NCBI GenBank assembly: GCA_037349105.1
Contig: JAYJMM010000101.1
Location: forward strand, 3,558,468 to 3,622,467
DNA from: Limnomonas spitsbergensis
Taxonomy: Eukaryota; Chlorophyta; Chlorophyceae; Chlamydomonadales
Reading direction: 5' to 3'
DNA length: 64,000 nt
Shown: piece by piece, positions 34,848 through 46,785 of the stretch
How the letters are laid out: every line of letters begins with the position of its first letter
Position numbering within the stretch: the stretch's first letter is position 1
Translations under genes and position numbers: made by a program
Notes under the pieces: model-generated
The model's database searches: none
What the model was told of the DNA's origin: nothing
Seen by the model: the letters and a program-made list of their open reading frames with translations, nothing else

Positions 34848-35274
34848 GTGTTACATGCCTGGCATATAAAACCGCATTCAGAATGTTGGTGAGCAAGACC
34901 AGAACACTGTTTTCCAAACTCCCACTTCATCATTTCATGAACTCAGCGCATGGAATATGCCAACTAAGTGGTTGCAGCGATTTGGTTGGCCAGCTGCCCA
35001 AAGCTTCAATCATTGCATACCATTCCTGTGCCCGAAGATATGTCCTAGACTGAGTAGACAATTGATCATTGACTTTTGCTCTATGAAAAATGATACGCGC
35101 AACTACAGCGGACCTATTCCAGCACTAACAATGCCCTTGCGCTTGCAACCTATCTCTCCATACGTACAAATACATCACATGTCCAAGGGGCAGGGTGCAA
35201 TAAGCCCAGTTGTGGCTACCTGGCAACCCACCATTGGCCGAGTTTTGCCAGTGTTGGGCAATTTCCTATTGCAG

Positions 35275-35279
35275 TGTAA
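35275..35279 (+). terminator. TGTAA polyadenylation signal, msrA
   Basis: TGTAA 428 bases after the msrA stop at 34847. The duplicate carries the same signal at 38580-38584. Confidence 0.5.
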
Positions 35280-35451
35280 TGACAGTCTCACATAACGGTG
35301 CAATGTGTACAATGAGACCAGGTTCTGTTCCGAATGCAACGTCATAATTCTCTTTACATTTGCCCGTAAGACTGCCGTATGAAATTACAAGGTAACCATC
35401 TTTCGTTGGAAGTTCCTAACATTCACGACATGACAACTCTGAAGCCTACTC

Positions 35452-35525
35452 AAAAAGGCCCGGCCGTGTGGGCGCCCAACTTGATGATTAGAAGAACCGA
35501 GGGGGGGGGGGCAAAACAACTGAAA
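35452..35525. repeat. Head fragment of the dispersed repeat family
   Basis: GGCCCGGCCGTGTGGGCGCC followed by CAACTTGATGATTAGAAG, a G-run and GCAAAACAACTGAAAAC resembles the head at 19165-19230. The same fragment sits in the duplicate at about 38757-38829. Confidence 0.5.
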
Positions 35526-35700
35526 ACACCCCATCCTCAAAAAGTATGGAGCATGACGAGAGCTTTCCATACATGGTCTGAAAATGCTTTTTGGCCCAAC
35601 GGTGACTGAGGTACAGAGAGCCAAACAATGAGGATTTCGTAGATTTCACAAAAGCTTATTTTGCGAATAACATCTCAGACCCGAGAGAACTGCATAATTA

Positions 35701-37086
35701 ATGCCCCGATGCACAGATGCCCTGATGCCACAATGCCCTGATACCCCGATGCACAGATTCCCAGATGCCCCGATGCCCCGATGCCCCGATGCCCCAATGC
35801 CCCGATGCCCGGATGTCCGGATGCCCCGATGCCCCGATGCCCAAATGCCCCGATGCCCCGATGCCCCGATGCCCCGATGCCCCGATGCCCAGGTGCCCAG
35901 ATAACCAGATGCCCCGATGCCCCGATGCCCCGATGCCCCCATGCCCCGATGCCCAGATGCCCAGATGCCCCGATGCCCCGATGCCCCGATGCCCTGATAC
36001 CCCGATGCCCCGATGCTTCGATGCCCCGATGCCCCGATGCCCCGATGCCCCGATGCCCCGATGCCTCGATGCCCCGATGCCCAAATGCCCAAATGCCCCG
36101 ATGCCCCGATGCCCCGATGCCCCGATGCCCATGTGCCCAGATAACCAGATGCCCCGATGCCCCGATGCCCCGATGCCCCAATGCCCCGATGCCCCGATGC
36201 CCAGATGCCCCGATGCCCCGATGCCCAGATGCCCAGATGCCCCGATGCCCCGATGCCCCGATGCCCTGATACCCCGATGCCCCGATGCCCCAATGCCCCA
36301 TTGCTTCGATGCCCAGATGCTTCGATGCCCCGATGCCCCGATACCCCGATGCCCCGATGCCCCGATGCCCCGATGCCCCGATGCCCCGATGCCCCGATGC
36401 CCCGATGCCCCGATGTCCCGATGCCCCGCAGCCCCGATGCCTCGATGCCCCGATGCCCCGATGCCCCGATGCCCCGATGCCCCGATGCCCCGATGCCCCG
36501 ATGCCCCCATGCCCCCATGCCCCGATGCCCATGTGCCCAGATAACCAGATGCCCCGATGCCCCGATGCCCCGATGCCCCAATGACCCGATGCCCAGATGC
36601 CCAGATGCCCCGATGCCCCGATGCCCCGATGCCCTGATACCCCGATGCCCCGATGCCTTAATGCCCCGATGCCCCAATGCCCCAATGCTTCGATGCCCAG
36701 ATGCTTCGATGCCCCGATGCCCCGGTGCCCCAATGCCCCGATGCCCCGATGCCCCGATGCCCCGATGCCCCGATGCCCCGATGTCCCGATGCCCCACAGC
36801 CCCTATGCCTCGATACCCCGATGCCCCGATGCCCCGATGCCCCGATGCCCCGATGCCCCGATGCCCCGATGCCCCGATGCCCCCATGCCCCGATGCCCCG
36901 ATGCCTCGATGCCCCGATGCCCCGATGCCCCGATGCCCCGATGCCCCGATGCCCCAATACCCTGATGCCCCGATGCCCTGATGCCCCTATGCCCCGATGC
37001 CCCGATGTCCCAATGCCCCGATGCCCCGATGCACCAATGCCTCGATGCCCTGATGCCCTGATTACCCGATGCCCTGATGCCCCTGG
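35701..37086. repeat. CCCCGATG octamer array, first block
   Basis: About 1.4 kb of CCCCGATG with variants CCCAGATG, CCCCAATG, CCTGATG, CTTCGATG, CCCCCATG and ACAGATG. One plus frame spells MPRCPDAP repeatedly; complement frames spell GHRGIGAS. The block is bounded by the two copies of the segmental duplication. Its first about 350 bp match the start of the second block at 39005, apart from a 32-bp difference (extra octamers near 36030-36060). Confidence 0.97.
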
Positions 37087-39004
37087 GCATATAGATCTTA
37101 CGCTCAGCCCCACTGGCCTATCCTTCTACCTGCCTTTTGCTGATCATGCATCATGCTCTGGCTACGGCAATCCATGGCTGCTATGACCCCACCCCTTCCC
37201 GCCTTCTCCTGTGTGATGGTTATGACCCCAGCCCTTCCCGCCTTCTCCTGTGTGATTTCCCTTCAGGTGTTTTTCTCGTCGCATGATCCCGCCTCTTCCA
37301 AAGGACAGGGTTTGGATGCTGGACCTCAATACCGATCCCTCATCCTTTGCAGCAACGACCATCAGCTGCGAGTTTCTAAATTGGCAGTGGCTGAGAGGCA
37401 ACATCACACAGGTGAATTGTCGCCGCTGACCTAAAATGTCATCAATGAATTTGTAGTGCAATAGTGGAAGTCCTTTTCTGCCCTTCAATCGCCCGTAGCC
37501 CACGTACCGTATCGCTCTCATCTTAGTTACCACACCTGACTTGAAATTCTGCCTCCCAAGCATTTTACTTTTCGATTTAGTTTAGGATTTGAGTTTGAAG
37601 CGTTGCATAGATATCAAACCCCAAATCAACTGCCATTTTGCGATGCATGACAAAAGTGAACCATGCTTTCTGGTACCTGTTTTGATTTCAATATACTTCA
37701 TTGTGAATCATGGCATCCTGCAGCAAAGCTGGATTGACACTACGTTAGACATCGATTGGATCACGTCTCAAATATAGAAATTTGCAATCCTAGTAGAAGC
37801 TGTTCATCACCTTAAAACCAAGTTGGAACCCTGTTTGTTGACTGGTTGGGCAGGTGACAAAGTGCTGACTGAAATATTGAAGGAATTGGACGGAGGAGAA
37901 GCGTACAGCTCGCCAACTACAGAAGATGCTTTCACGTATGGCGAAAGTGGGACGCTTCCACCTGGTGCCTCACCATACCCCTGCCCGCCTGATCAACGCA
38001 CGTTCACGTTTCTTGTTGCTGATGAGTCTCACCAGGGTTACTTTGAAAAGAATAACAACAATTGCAGTTACTGCTCTTTGGTGGTGGGGCCTAAACTAGA
38101 GCAGCTCCTATCTGTAGACTCTGATATCGCGGACCTCATGAATGTGCAATGAGTGTTACATGCCTGGCATATAAAACCGCATTCAGAATGTTGGTGAGCA
38201 AGACCAGAACACTGTTTTCCAAACTCCCACTTCATCATTTCATGAACTCAGCGCATGGAATATGCCAACTAAGTGGTTGCAGCGATTTGGTTGGCCAGCT
38301 GCCCAAAGCTTCAATCATTGCATACCATTCCTGTGCCCGAAGATATGTCCTAGACTGAGTAGACAATTGATCATTGACTTTTGCTCTATGAAAAATGATA
38401 CGCGCAACTACAGCGGACCTATTCCAGCACTAACAATGCCCTTGCGCTTGCAACCTATCTCTCCATACGTACAAATACATCACATGTCCAAGGGGCAGGG
38501 TGCAATAAGCCCAGTTGTGGCTACCTGGCAACCCACCATTGGCCGAGTTTTGCCAGTGTTGGGCAATTTCCTATTGCAGTGTAATGACAGTCTCACATAA
38601 CGGTGCAATGTGTACAATGAGACCAGGTTCTGTTCCGAATGCAACGTCATAATTCTCTTTACATTTGCCCGTAAGACTGCCGTATGAAATTACAAGGTAA
38701 CCATCTTTCGTTGGAAGTTCCTAACATTCACGACATGACAACTCTGAAGCCTACTCAAAAAGGCCCGGCCGTGTGGGCGCCCAACTTGATGATTAGAAGA
38801 ACCGAGGGGGGGGGGCAAAACAACTGAAAACACCCCATCCTCAAAAAGTATGGAGCATGACGAGAGCTTTCCATACATGGTCTGAAAATGCTTTTTGGCC
38901 CAACGGTGACTGAGGTACAGAGAGCCAAACAATGAGGATTTCGTAGATTTCACAAAAGCTTATTTTGCGAATAACATCTCAGACCCGAGAGAACTGCATA
39001 ATTA
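37087..39004 (+). repeat. Segmental duplication, copy B
   Basis: Near-identical second copy of 33782-35700. The left junction is abrupt: octamer repeat (GATGCCCCTGG) then GCATATAGATCTTACGCTCA. The right end runs into the second octamer array, as in copy A. Confidence 0.95.
37267..38152 (+). pseudogene. Truncated msrA duplicate (exons 7 and 8 only)
   Basis: 37267-37411 and 37854-38152 repeat msrA exons 7 and 8 with their splice sites and stop intact. The exons encoding the catalytic GCFW, YAGG and GHAE segments are absent because the array lies immediately upstream. The copy cannot encode a working reductase. It could act as an alternative 3' end only if msrA transcripts read through the 1.4-kb array. 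Confidence 0.9.
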
Positions 39005-42000
39005 ATGCCCCGATGCACAGATGCCCTGATGCCACAATGCCCTGATACCCCGATGCACAGATTCCCAGATGCCCCGATGCCCCGATGCCCCGATGCCCCA
39101 ATGCCCCGATGCCCGGATGTCCGGATGCCCCGATGCCCCGATGCCCAAATGCCCCGATGCCCCGATGCCCCGATGCCCCGATGCCCCGATGCCCAGGTGC
39201 CCAGATAACCAGATGCCCCGATGCCCCGATGCCCCGATGCCCCCATGCCCCGATGCCCAGATGCCCAGATGCCCCGATGCCCCGATGCCCCGATGCCCTG
39301 ATACCCCGATGCCCCGATGCTTCGATGCCCCGATGCCCCGATGCCCCGATGCCCAAATGCCCAAATGCCCCGATGCCCCGATGCCCCGATGCCCCGATGC
39401 CCATGTGCCCAGATAACCAGATGCCCCGATGCCCCGATGCCCCGATGCCCCAATGCCCCGATGCCCAGATGCCCAGATGCCCCGATGCCCCGATGCCCAG
39501 ATGCCCAGATGCCCCGATGCCCCGATGCCCCGATGCCCTGATACCCCGATGCCCCGATGCCCCAATGCCCCATTGCTTCGATGCCCAGATGCTTCGATGC
39601 CCCGATGCCCCGATACCCCGATGCCCCGATGCCCCGATGCCCCGATGCCCCGATGCCCCGATGCCCCGATGCCCCGATGCCCCGATGTCCCGATGCCCCG
39701 ATGCCCCGATGCCCCGATGCCTCAAGCCCCGATGCCCCGATGCCCCGAAGCCCCGATGCCCCGATGCCCCGATGCCTTAATACCCCGATGCTTCGATGCC
39801 CTGATGCCCAGATGCCACGATGCCCCGATGCCCCGATCCCCCTTAGCCCCGATGCCCCGATCCCCCTTAGCCCTGATGCCCTGATTCCCAGATTCTCATA
39901 AATCCCGATATGCCCCGATGCCCCGATGCCCCGATGCCCCGATGCCCCGATGCCCCGATGCCCCGATGCCCCGATGCCCCGATGCCCCGATGCCCCGACG
40001 CCCCGATGTCCCGTTGCCTCAATGCCCCAATGCCCCTATGCCTTAATGGCCCGATGCTTCGATGCCCCGATGCCCCGATGCCCCGATGCCCCGATGCCCC
40101 GATGCTCCGATGCCCCGATGCCCCGATGTCCCGATGCCCCGCAGCCCCGATGCCCCGATGCCCCGGTGCCCCGGTGCCCCGATGCCCCGATGCCCCCATG
40201 CCCCGATGCCCCGATGCCCCGATGCCCCGATGCCCCGATGTCCTGATGCCCCGATGTCCTGATGCCCCGATGCACAGATGCCCAGGTGCCCCGATCCTCG
40301 AAGCCCCGATGCCACAATGCCATAATGCCCTGATTCCCAGATTCCCATATATCCCGATATGCCCCGATGCCCCGATGTCTCGATGCCCCGATGCCCAGAT
40401 GCCCAGATGCCCCGATGCCCCGATGTCCCGTTGCCCCGATGCCTCAATGCCCCGGTGCCCCGATGCCCCGATGCTTCGATGCCCCGATGCCCCGATGCCC
40501 AGATGCCCCGTTGCCCCAATGCCCCGATGCCTGATGCCCCGATGCCCCGATGCTTCGATGCCCTGATGCCCTGATGCCCCGATGCTCAGATGCCCTGATG
40601 CCCCGATGCCCCAATGCCCCGATGCCCCGATGCCCCCATGCCCCGATGCCCCGATACCCCGATGCCCCGATGCTCCGATGCCCCGATGCCCCGATAACCC
40701 GATGCCCTGATGCCCCGATGCCCCGATGCCCAGGTGCCCAGATGCCCCGATGCCCCGATGCCCCGATGCCCCAATGCCCCGATGCCCCGATGCCCCGATG
40801 CTTCGATGCCCCAATGCCCCGATGCCCAGATGCCCCGTTGCCCCAATGCCCCGATGCCTGATGCCCCGATGCCCCGATGCTTCGATGGCCTGATGCCCTG
40901 ATGCCCCGATGCCCCGATGCCCCGATGCCCCGATGCCCCGATACCCCAATGCCCCGATGCCCCAATGCCCCGATGCCCCATGCCCGATGCCCCGATGCCC
41001 CGATGCCCCAATTCCCAAATGCTTCGATGCCCCGATGCCCCGATGCCCCGATGCCCCGATGCCCCGATGCCCCGATGCCTCGATGCCCCGATGCCCCGAT
41101 GCCCCGATGCCCCGATGCCCCGATGCCCCAATACCCTGATGCCCCGATGCCCCGATGCCCCGATGCCCCACAGCCCCTATGCCTCGATACCCCGATGCCC
41201 CGATGTCCCGATGCCCCGATGCCCCGATGCCCCGATGCCCCGATGCCCCGATGCCCCCATGCCCCGATGCCCCGATGCCTCGATGCCCCGATGCCCCGAT
41301 GCCCCGATGCCCCGATGCCCCGATGCCCCAATACCCTGATGCCCCGATGCCCTGATGCCCCTATGCCCCGATGCCCCGATGTCCCAATGCCCCGATGCCC
41401 CGATGCACCAATGCCTCGATGCCCTGATGCCCTGATTACCCGATGCCCTGATGCCCCGATGCCCCGATGCCCTGATGCCCCGATGCCCCGATGTCCCAAT
41501 GCCCCGTTGCCCCGATGCACCAATGCCTCGATGCCCTGATGCCCTGATTACCCGATGCCCTGATGCCCCGATGCCCCGATGCCCCGATGCCCCGATGCCT
41601 CAAGCCCCGATGCCCCGATGCCCCGAAGCCCCGATGCCCCGATGCCCCGATGCCTTAATACCCCGATGCTTCGATGCCCTGATGCCCAGATGCCACGATG
41701 CCCCGATGCCCCGATCCCCCTTAGCCCCGATGCCCCGATCCCCCTTAGCCCTGATGCCCTGATTCCCAGATTCTCATAAATCCCGATATGCCCCGATGCC
41801 CCGATGCCCCGATGCCCCGATGCCCCGATGCCCCGATGCCCCGACGCCCCGATGTCCCGTTGCCTCAATGCCCCAATGCCCCTATGCCTTAATGGCCCGA
41901 TGCTTCGATGCCCCGATGCCCCGATGCCCCGATGCCCCGATGCCCCGATGCTCCGATGCCCCGATGCCCCGATGTCCCGATGCCCCGCAGCCCCGATGCC

Positions 42001-43423
42001 CCGATGCCCCGGTGCCCCGGTGCCCCGATGCCCCGATGCCCCCATGCCCCGATGCCCCGATGCCCCGATGCCCCGATGCCCCGATGTCCTGATGCCCCGA
42101 TGTCCTGATGCCCCGATGCACAGATGCCCAGGTGCCCCGATCCTCGAAGCCCCGATGCCACAATGCCATAATGCCCTGATTCCCAGATTCCCATATATCC
42201 CGATATGCCCCGATGCCCCGATGTCCCGATGCCCCGATGCCCCGATGCCCAGATGCCCCGATGCCCCGATGTCCCGTTGCCCCGATGCCTCAATGCCCCG
42301 GTGCCCCGATGCCCCGATGCTTCGATGCCCCGATGCCCCGATGCCCAGATGCCCCGTTGCCCCAATGCCCCGATGCCTGATGCCCCGATGCCCCGATGCT
42401 TCGATGCCCTGATGCCCTGATGCCCCGATGCTCAGATGCCCTGATGCCCCGATGCCCCAATGCCCCGATGCCCCGATGCCCCGATGCCCCCATGCCCCGA
42501 TGCCCCGATACCCCGATGCCCCGATGCTCCGATGCCCCGATGCCCCGATAACCCGATGCCCTGATGCCCCGATGCCCCGATGCCCAGGTGCCCAGATGCC
42601 CCGATGCCCCGATGCCCCGATGCCCCAATGCCCCGATGCCCCGATGCCCCGATGCTTCGATGCCCCAATGCCCCGATGCCCAGATGCCCCGTTGCCCCAA
42701 TGCCCCGATGCCTGATGCCCCGATGCCCCGATGCTTCGATGGCCTGATGCCCTGATGCCCCGATGCCCCGATGCCCCGATGCCCCGATGCCCCGATACCC
42801 CAATGCCCCGATGCCCCAATGCCCCGATGCCCCATGCCCGATGCCCCGATGCCCCGATGCCCCAATTCCCAAATGCTTCGATGCCCCGATGCCCCGATGC
42901 CCCGATGCCCCGATGCCCCGATGCCCCGATGCCTCGATGCCCCGATGCCCCGATGCCCCGAAGCCCCAATGCCCCGATGCCCCAATACCCTGATGCCCCG
43001 ATGCCCCGATGCCCCGATGCCCCAATGCCCCGATGCCCCAATGCCCCGATGCCCCATGCCCGATGCCCCGATGCCCCGATGCCCCAATGCCCCAATGCTT
43101 CGATGCCCAGATGCTTCGATGCCCCGATGCCCCGGTGCCCCGATGCCCCGATGCCCCGATGCCCCGATGCCCCGATGCCCCGATGCCCCGATGCCCCGAT
43201 GCCCTGATCCCCCGATGTCCCGATGCCCCGCAGCCCCGATGCCTCGATACCCCGATGCCCCGATGCCCCGATGCCCCGATGCCCCGATGCCCCGATGCCC
43301 CGATGTCCCGATGCCCCGCAGCCCCGATGCCTCGATACCCCGATGCCCCGATGCCCCGATGCCCAGATGCCCCGATGCCCCCATGCCCCCATGCCCCGAT
43401 GCCCCGATGCCTCGATGCCCCGA

Positions 43424-46400
43424 TGGGCATTGGGGCATTGGGGCATCGGAGCATCGGTGCATCGGGGCATCGGGGCATCAGGGCATCGGGGCATCGAAGC
43501 ATCGGGCTATTAAGGCATCGGGGCATTGGGGCATTGAGGCAACGGGACATCGGGGCATCGGGGCATCGGGGCATCGGGGCATCGGGGCATCGGGGCATAT
43601 CGGGATTTATGAGAATCTGGGAATCAGGGCATCAGGGCTAAGGGGGATCGGGGCATTGGGGCTAAGGGGGATCGGGGCATCTGGGCATCGTGGCATCTGG
43701 GCATCAGGGCATCGAAGCATCGAGGTATTAAGGCATCGGGGCATCGGGGTATCGGGGCTTCGGGGCATCGGGGCATCGGGGCTTGAGGCATCGGGGCATC
43801 CGGGCATCGGGGCATCGGGGCATCAGGGCATCGGGTAATCAGGGCATCAGGGCATCGAGGCATTGGTGCATCGGGGCATCGGGGCATTGGGACATCGGGG
43901 CATCGGGGAATCAGGGCATCGGGGCATCGGGGCATCAGGGCATCGGGTAATCAGGGCATCAGGGCATCGAGGCATTGGTGCATCGGGGCATTGGGGCATT
44001 GGGACATCGGGGCATCGGGGCATCGGGGCATCGGGGCATCGGGGCATCAGGGTATTGGGGCATCGGGGCATCGGGGCATCGGGGCATCGGGGCATCGGGG
44101 CAACGAGGCATCGGGGCATGGGGGCATGGGGGCATGGGGGCATCGGGGCATCTGGGCATCGGGGCATCGGGGCATCGGGGCATCGGGGTATCGAGGCATC
44201 GGGGCTGCGGGGCATCGGGACATCGGGGCATCGGGGCATCGGGGCATCGGGGCATCGGGGCATCGGGGCATCGGGGTATCGAGGCATCGGGGCATCGGGG
44301 CATCGGGGCACCGGGGCATCGGGGCATCGAAGCATCTGGGCATCGAAGCATTGGGGCATTGGGGCATCGGGGCATCGGGGCATCGGGCATGGGGCATCGG
44401 GGCATTGGGGCATCGGGGCATTGGGGCATCGGGGCATCGGGGCATCGGGGCATCAGGGTATTGGGGCATCGGGGCATCGAAGCATCGGGCTATTAAGGCA
44501 TCGGGGCATTGGGGCATTGAGGCAACGGGACATCGGGGCATCGGGGCATCGGGGCATCAGGGCATCGGGGCATCGGGGCATATCGGGATTTATGAGAATC
44601 TGGGAATCAGGGCATCAGGGCTAAGGGGGATCGGGGCATCTGGGCATCGTGGCATCTGGGCATCAGGGCATCGAAGCATCGAGGTATTAAGGCATCGGGG
44701 CATCGGAGTATCGGGGCTTCGGGGCATCGGGGCATCGGGGCTTGAGGCATCGGGGCATCGGGGCATCGGGGCATCGGGGCATCAGGGCATCGGGTAATCA
44801 GGGCATCAGGGCATCGAGGCATTGGTGCATCGGGGCATCGGGGCATTGGGACATAGGGGCATCGGGGAATCAGGGCATCGGGGCATCGGGGCATCAGGGC
44901 ATCGGGTAATCAGGGCATCAGGGCATCGAGGCATTGGTGCATCGGGGCATTGGGGCATTGGGACATCGGGGCATCGGGGCATCGGGGCATCGGGGCATCG
45001 GGGCATCAGGGTATTGGGGCATCGGGGCATCGGGGCATCGGGGCATCGGGGCATCGGGGCATCGAGGCATCGGGGCATCGGGGCATCGGGGCATCAGGGT
45101 ATTGGGGCATCGGGGCATCGGGGCATCGGGGCATCGGGGCATCGGGGCAACGAGGCATCGGGGCATGGGGGCATGGGGGCATGGGGGCATCGGGGCATCT
45201 GGGCATCGGGGCATCGGGGCATCGGGGCATCGGGGTATCGAGGCATCGGGGCTGCGGGGCATCGGGACATCGGGGCATCGGGGCATCGGGGCATCGGGGC
45301 ATCGGGGCATCGGGGCATCGGGGTATCGAGGCATCGGGGCATCGGGGCATCGGGGCACCGGGGCATCGGGGCATCGAAGCATCTGGGCATCGAAGCATTG
45401 GGGCATTGGGGCATCGGGGCATCGGGGCATCGGGCATGGGGCATCGGGGCATTGGGGCATCGGGGCATTGGGGCATCGGGGCATCGGGGCATCGGGGCAT
45501 CAGGGTATTGGGGCATCGGGGCATCGAAGCATCGGGCTATTAAGGCATCGGGGCATTGGGGCATTGAGGCAACGGGACATCGGGGCATCGGGGCATCGGG
45601 GCATCAGGGCATCGGGGCATCGGGGCATATCGGGATTTATGAGAATCTGGGAATCAGGGCATCAGGGCTAAGGGGGATCGGGGCATCTGGGCATCGTGGC
45701 ATCTGGGCATCAGGGCATCGAAGCATCGAGGTATTAAGGCATCGGGGCATCGGAGTATCGGGGCTTCGGGGCATCGGGGCATCGGGGCTTGAGGCATCGG
45801 GGCATCGGGGCATCGGGGCATCGGGGCATCAGGGCATCGGGTAATCAGGGCATCAGGGCATCGAGGCATTGGTGCATCGGGGCATCGGGGCATTGGGGCA
45901 TCGGGGCATCGGGGAATCAGGGCATCGGGGCATCGGGGCATCAGGGCATCGGGTAATCAGGGCATCAGGGCATCGAGGCATTGGTGCATCGGGGCATTGG
46001 GGCATTGGGACATCGGGGCATCGGGGCATCGGGGCATCGGGGCATCGGGGCATCAGGGTATTGGGGCATCGGGGCATCGGGGCATCGGGGCATCGGGGCA
46101 TCGGGGCATCGAGGCATCGGGGCATCGGGGCATGGGGGCATGGGGGCATCGGGGCATCTGGGCATCGGGGCATCGGGGCATCGGGGTATCGAGGCATCGG
46201 GGCTGCGGGGCATCGGGACATCGGGGCATCGGGGCATCGGGGCATCGGGGCATCGGGGCATCGGGGCATCGGGGTATCGAGGCATCGGGGCTGCGGGGCA
46301 TCGGGACATCGGGGGATCAGGGCATCGGGGCATCGGGGCATCGGGGCATCGGGGCATCGGGGCATCGGGGCATCGGGGCATCGGGGCACCGGGGCATCGG

Positions 46401-46768
46401 GGCATCGAAGCATCTGGGCATCGAAGCATTGGGGCATTGGGGCATCGGGGCATCGGGGCATCGGGCATGGGGCATCGGGGCATTGGGGCATCGGGGCATT
46501 GAGGCATGGGGCATTGGGGCATCGGGGCATCGGGGCATCGGGGCATTGGGGCATGGGGCATTGGGGCATCGGGGCATCGGGGAATCAGGGCATCGGGGCA
46601 TCGGGGCATCAGGGCATCGGGTAATCAGGGCATCAGGGCATCGAGGCATTGGTGCATCGGGGCATTGGGGCATTGGGACATCGGGGCATCGGGGCATCGG
46701 GGCATCGGGGCATCGGGGCATCGGGGCATCGGGGCATCGGGGCATCGGGGCATTGGGGCATCGGGGCA
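43424..46768 (-). repeat. Inverted block within the octamer array
   Basis: At about 43424 the plus strand switches from CCCCGATG to CATCGGGG, and it switches back at 46768/46769. Just inside the left edge the sequence (CATCGGAGCATCGGTGCATC, then GAAGCATCGGGCTATTAAGG) is the complement of 48285-48360. The block contains its own repeats of roughly 1 kb, and the TATCGGGATTTATGAGAATC marker appears inverted near 43600, 44580 and 45630. Confidence 0.92.
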
Positions 46769-46785
46769 TGCCCCGATGCCCCAAT
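46752..46785. repeat. Perfect palindrome at the right inversion boundary
   Basis: The boundary is centred on GCATGC, with 34 bp perfectly self-complementary (core CATCGGGGCATGCCCCGATG). Beyond it, imperfect complementarity extends on both sides because the flanks are inverted copies of the same array. Confidence 0.85.

Larger units (their letters stand above)
33782..35700 (+). repeat. Segmental duplication, copy A (msrA exons 7-8 and 3' flank)
   Basis: This interval matches 37087-39004 at a constant offset of 3305 up to a G-run, where copy A has 11 Gs (35501-35511) and copy B has 10. By eye every open frame in the shared part is identical. The match continues into the octamer arrays after both copies, so the duplicated unit is the 1.9-kb unique part plus array. 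Confidence 0.95.

Noticed and set aside
37267..38152. Second functional msrA
   Set aside because: Only the last two exons are present; the catalytic cysteine exon is missing.
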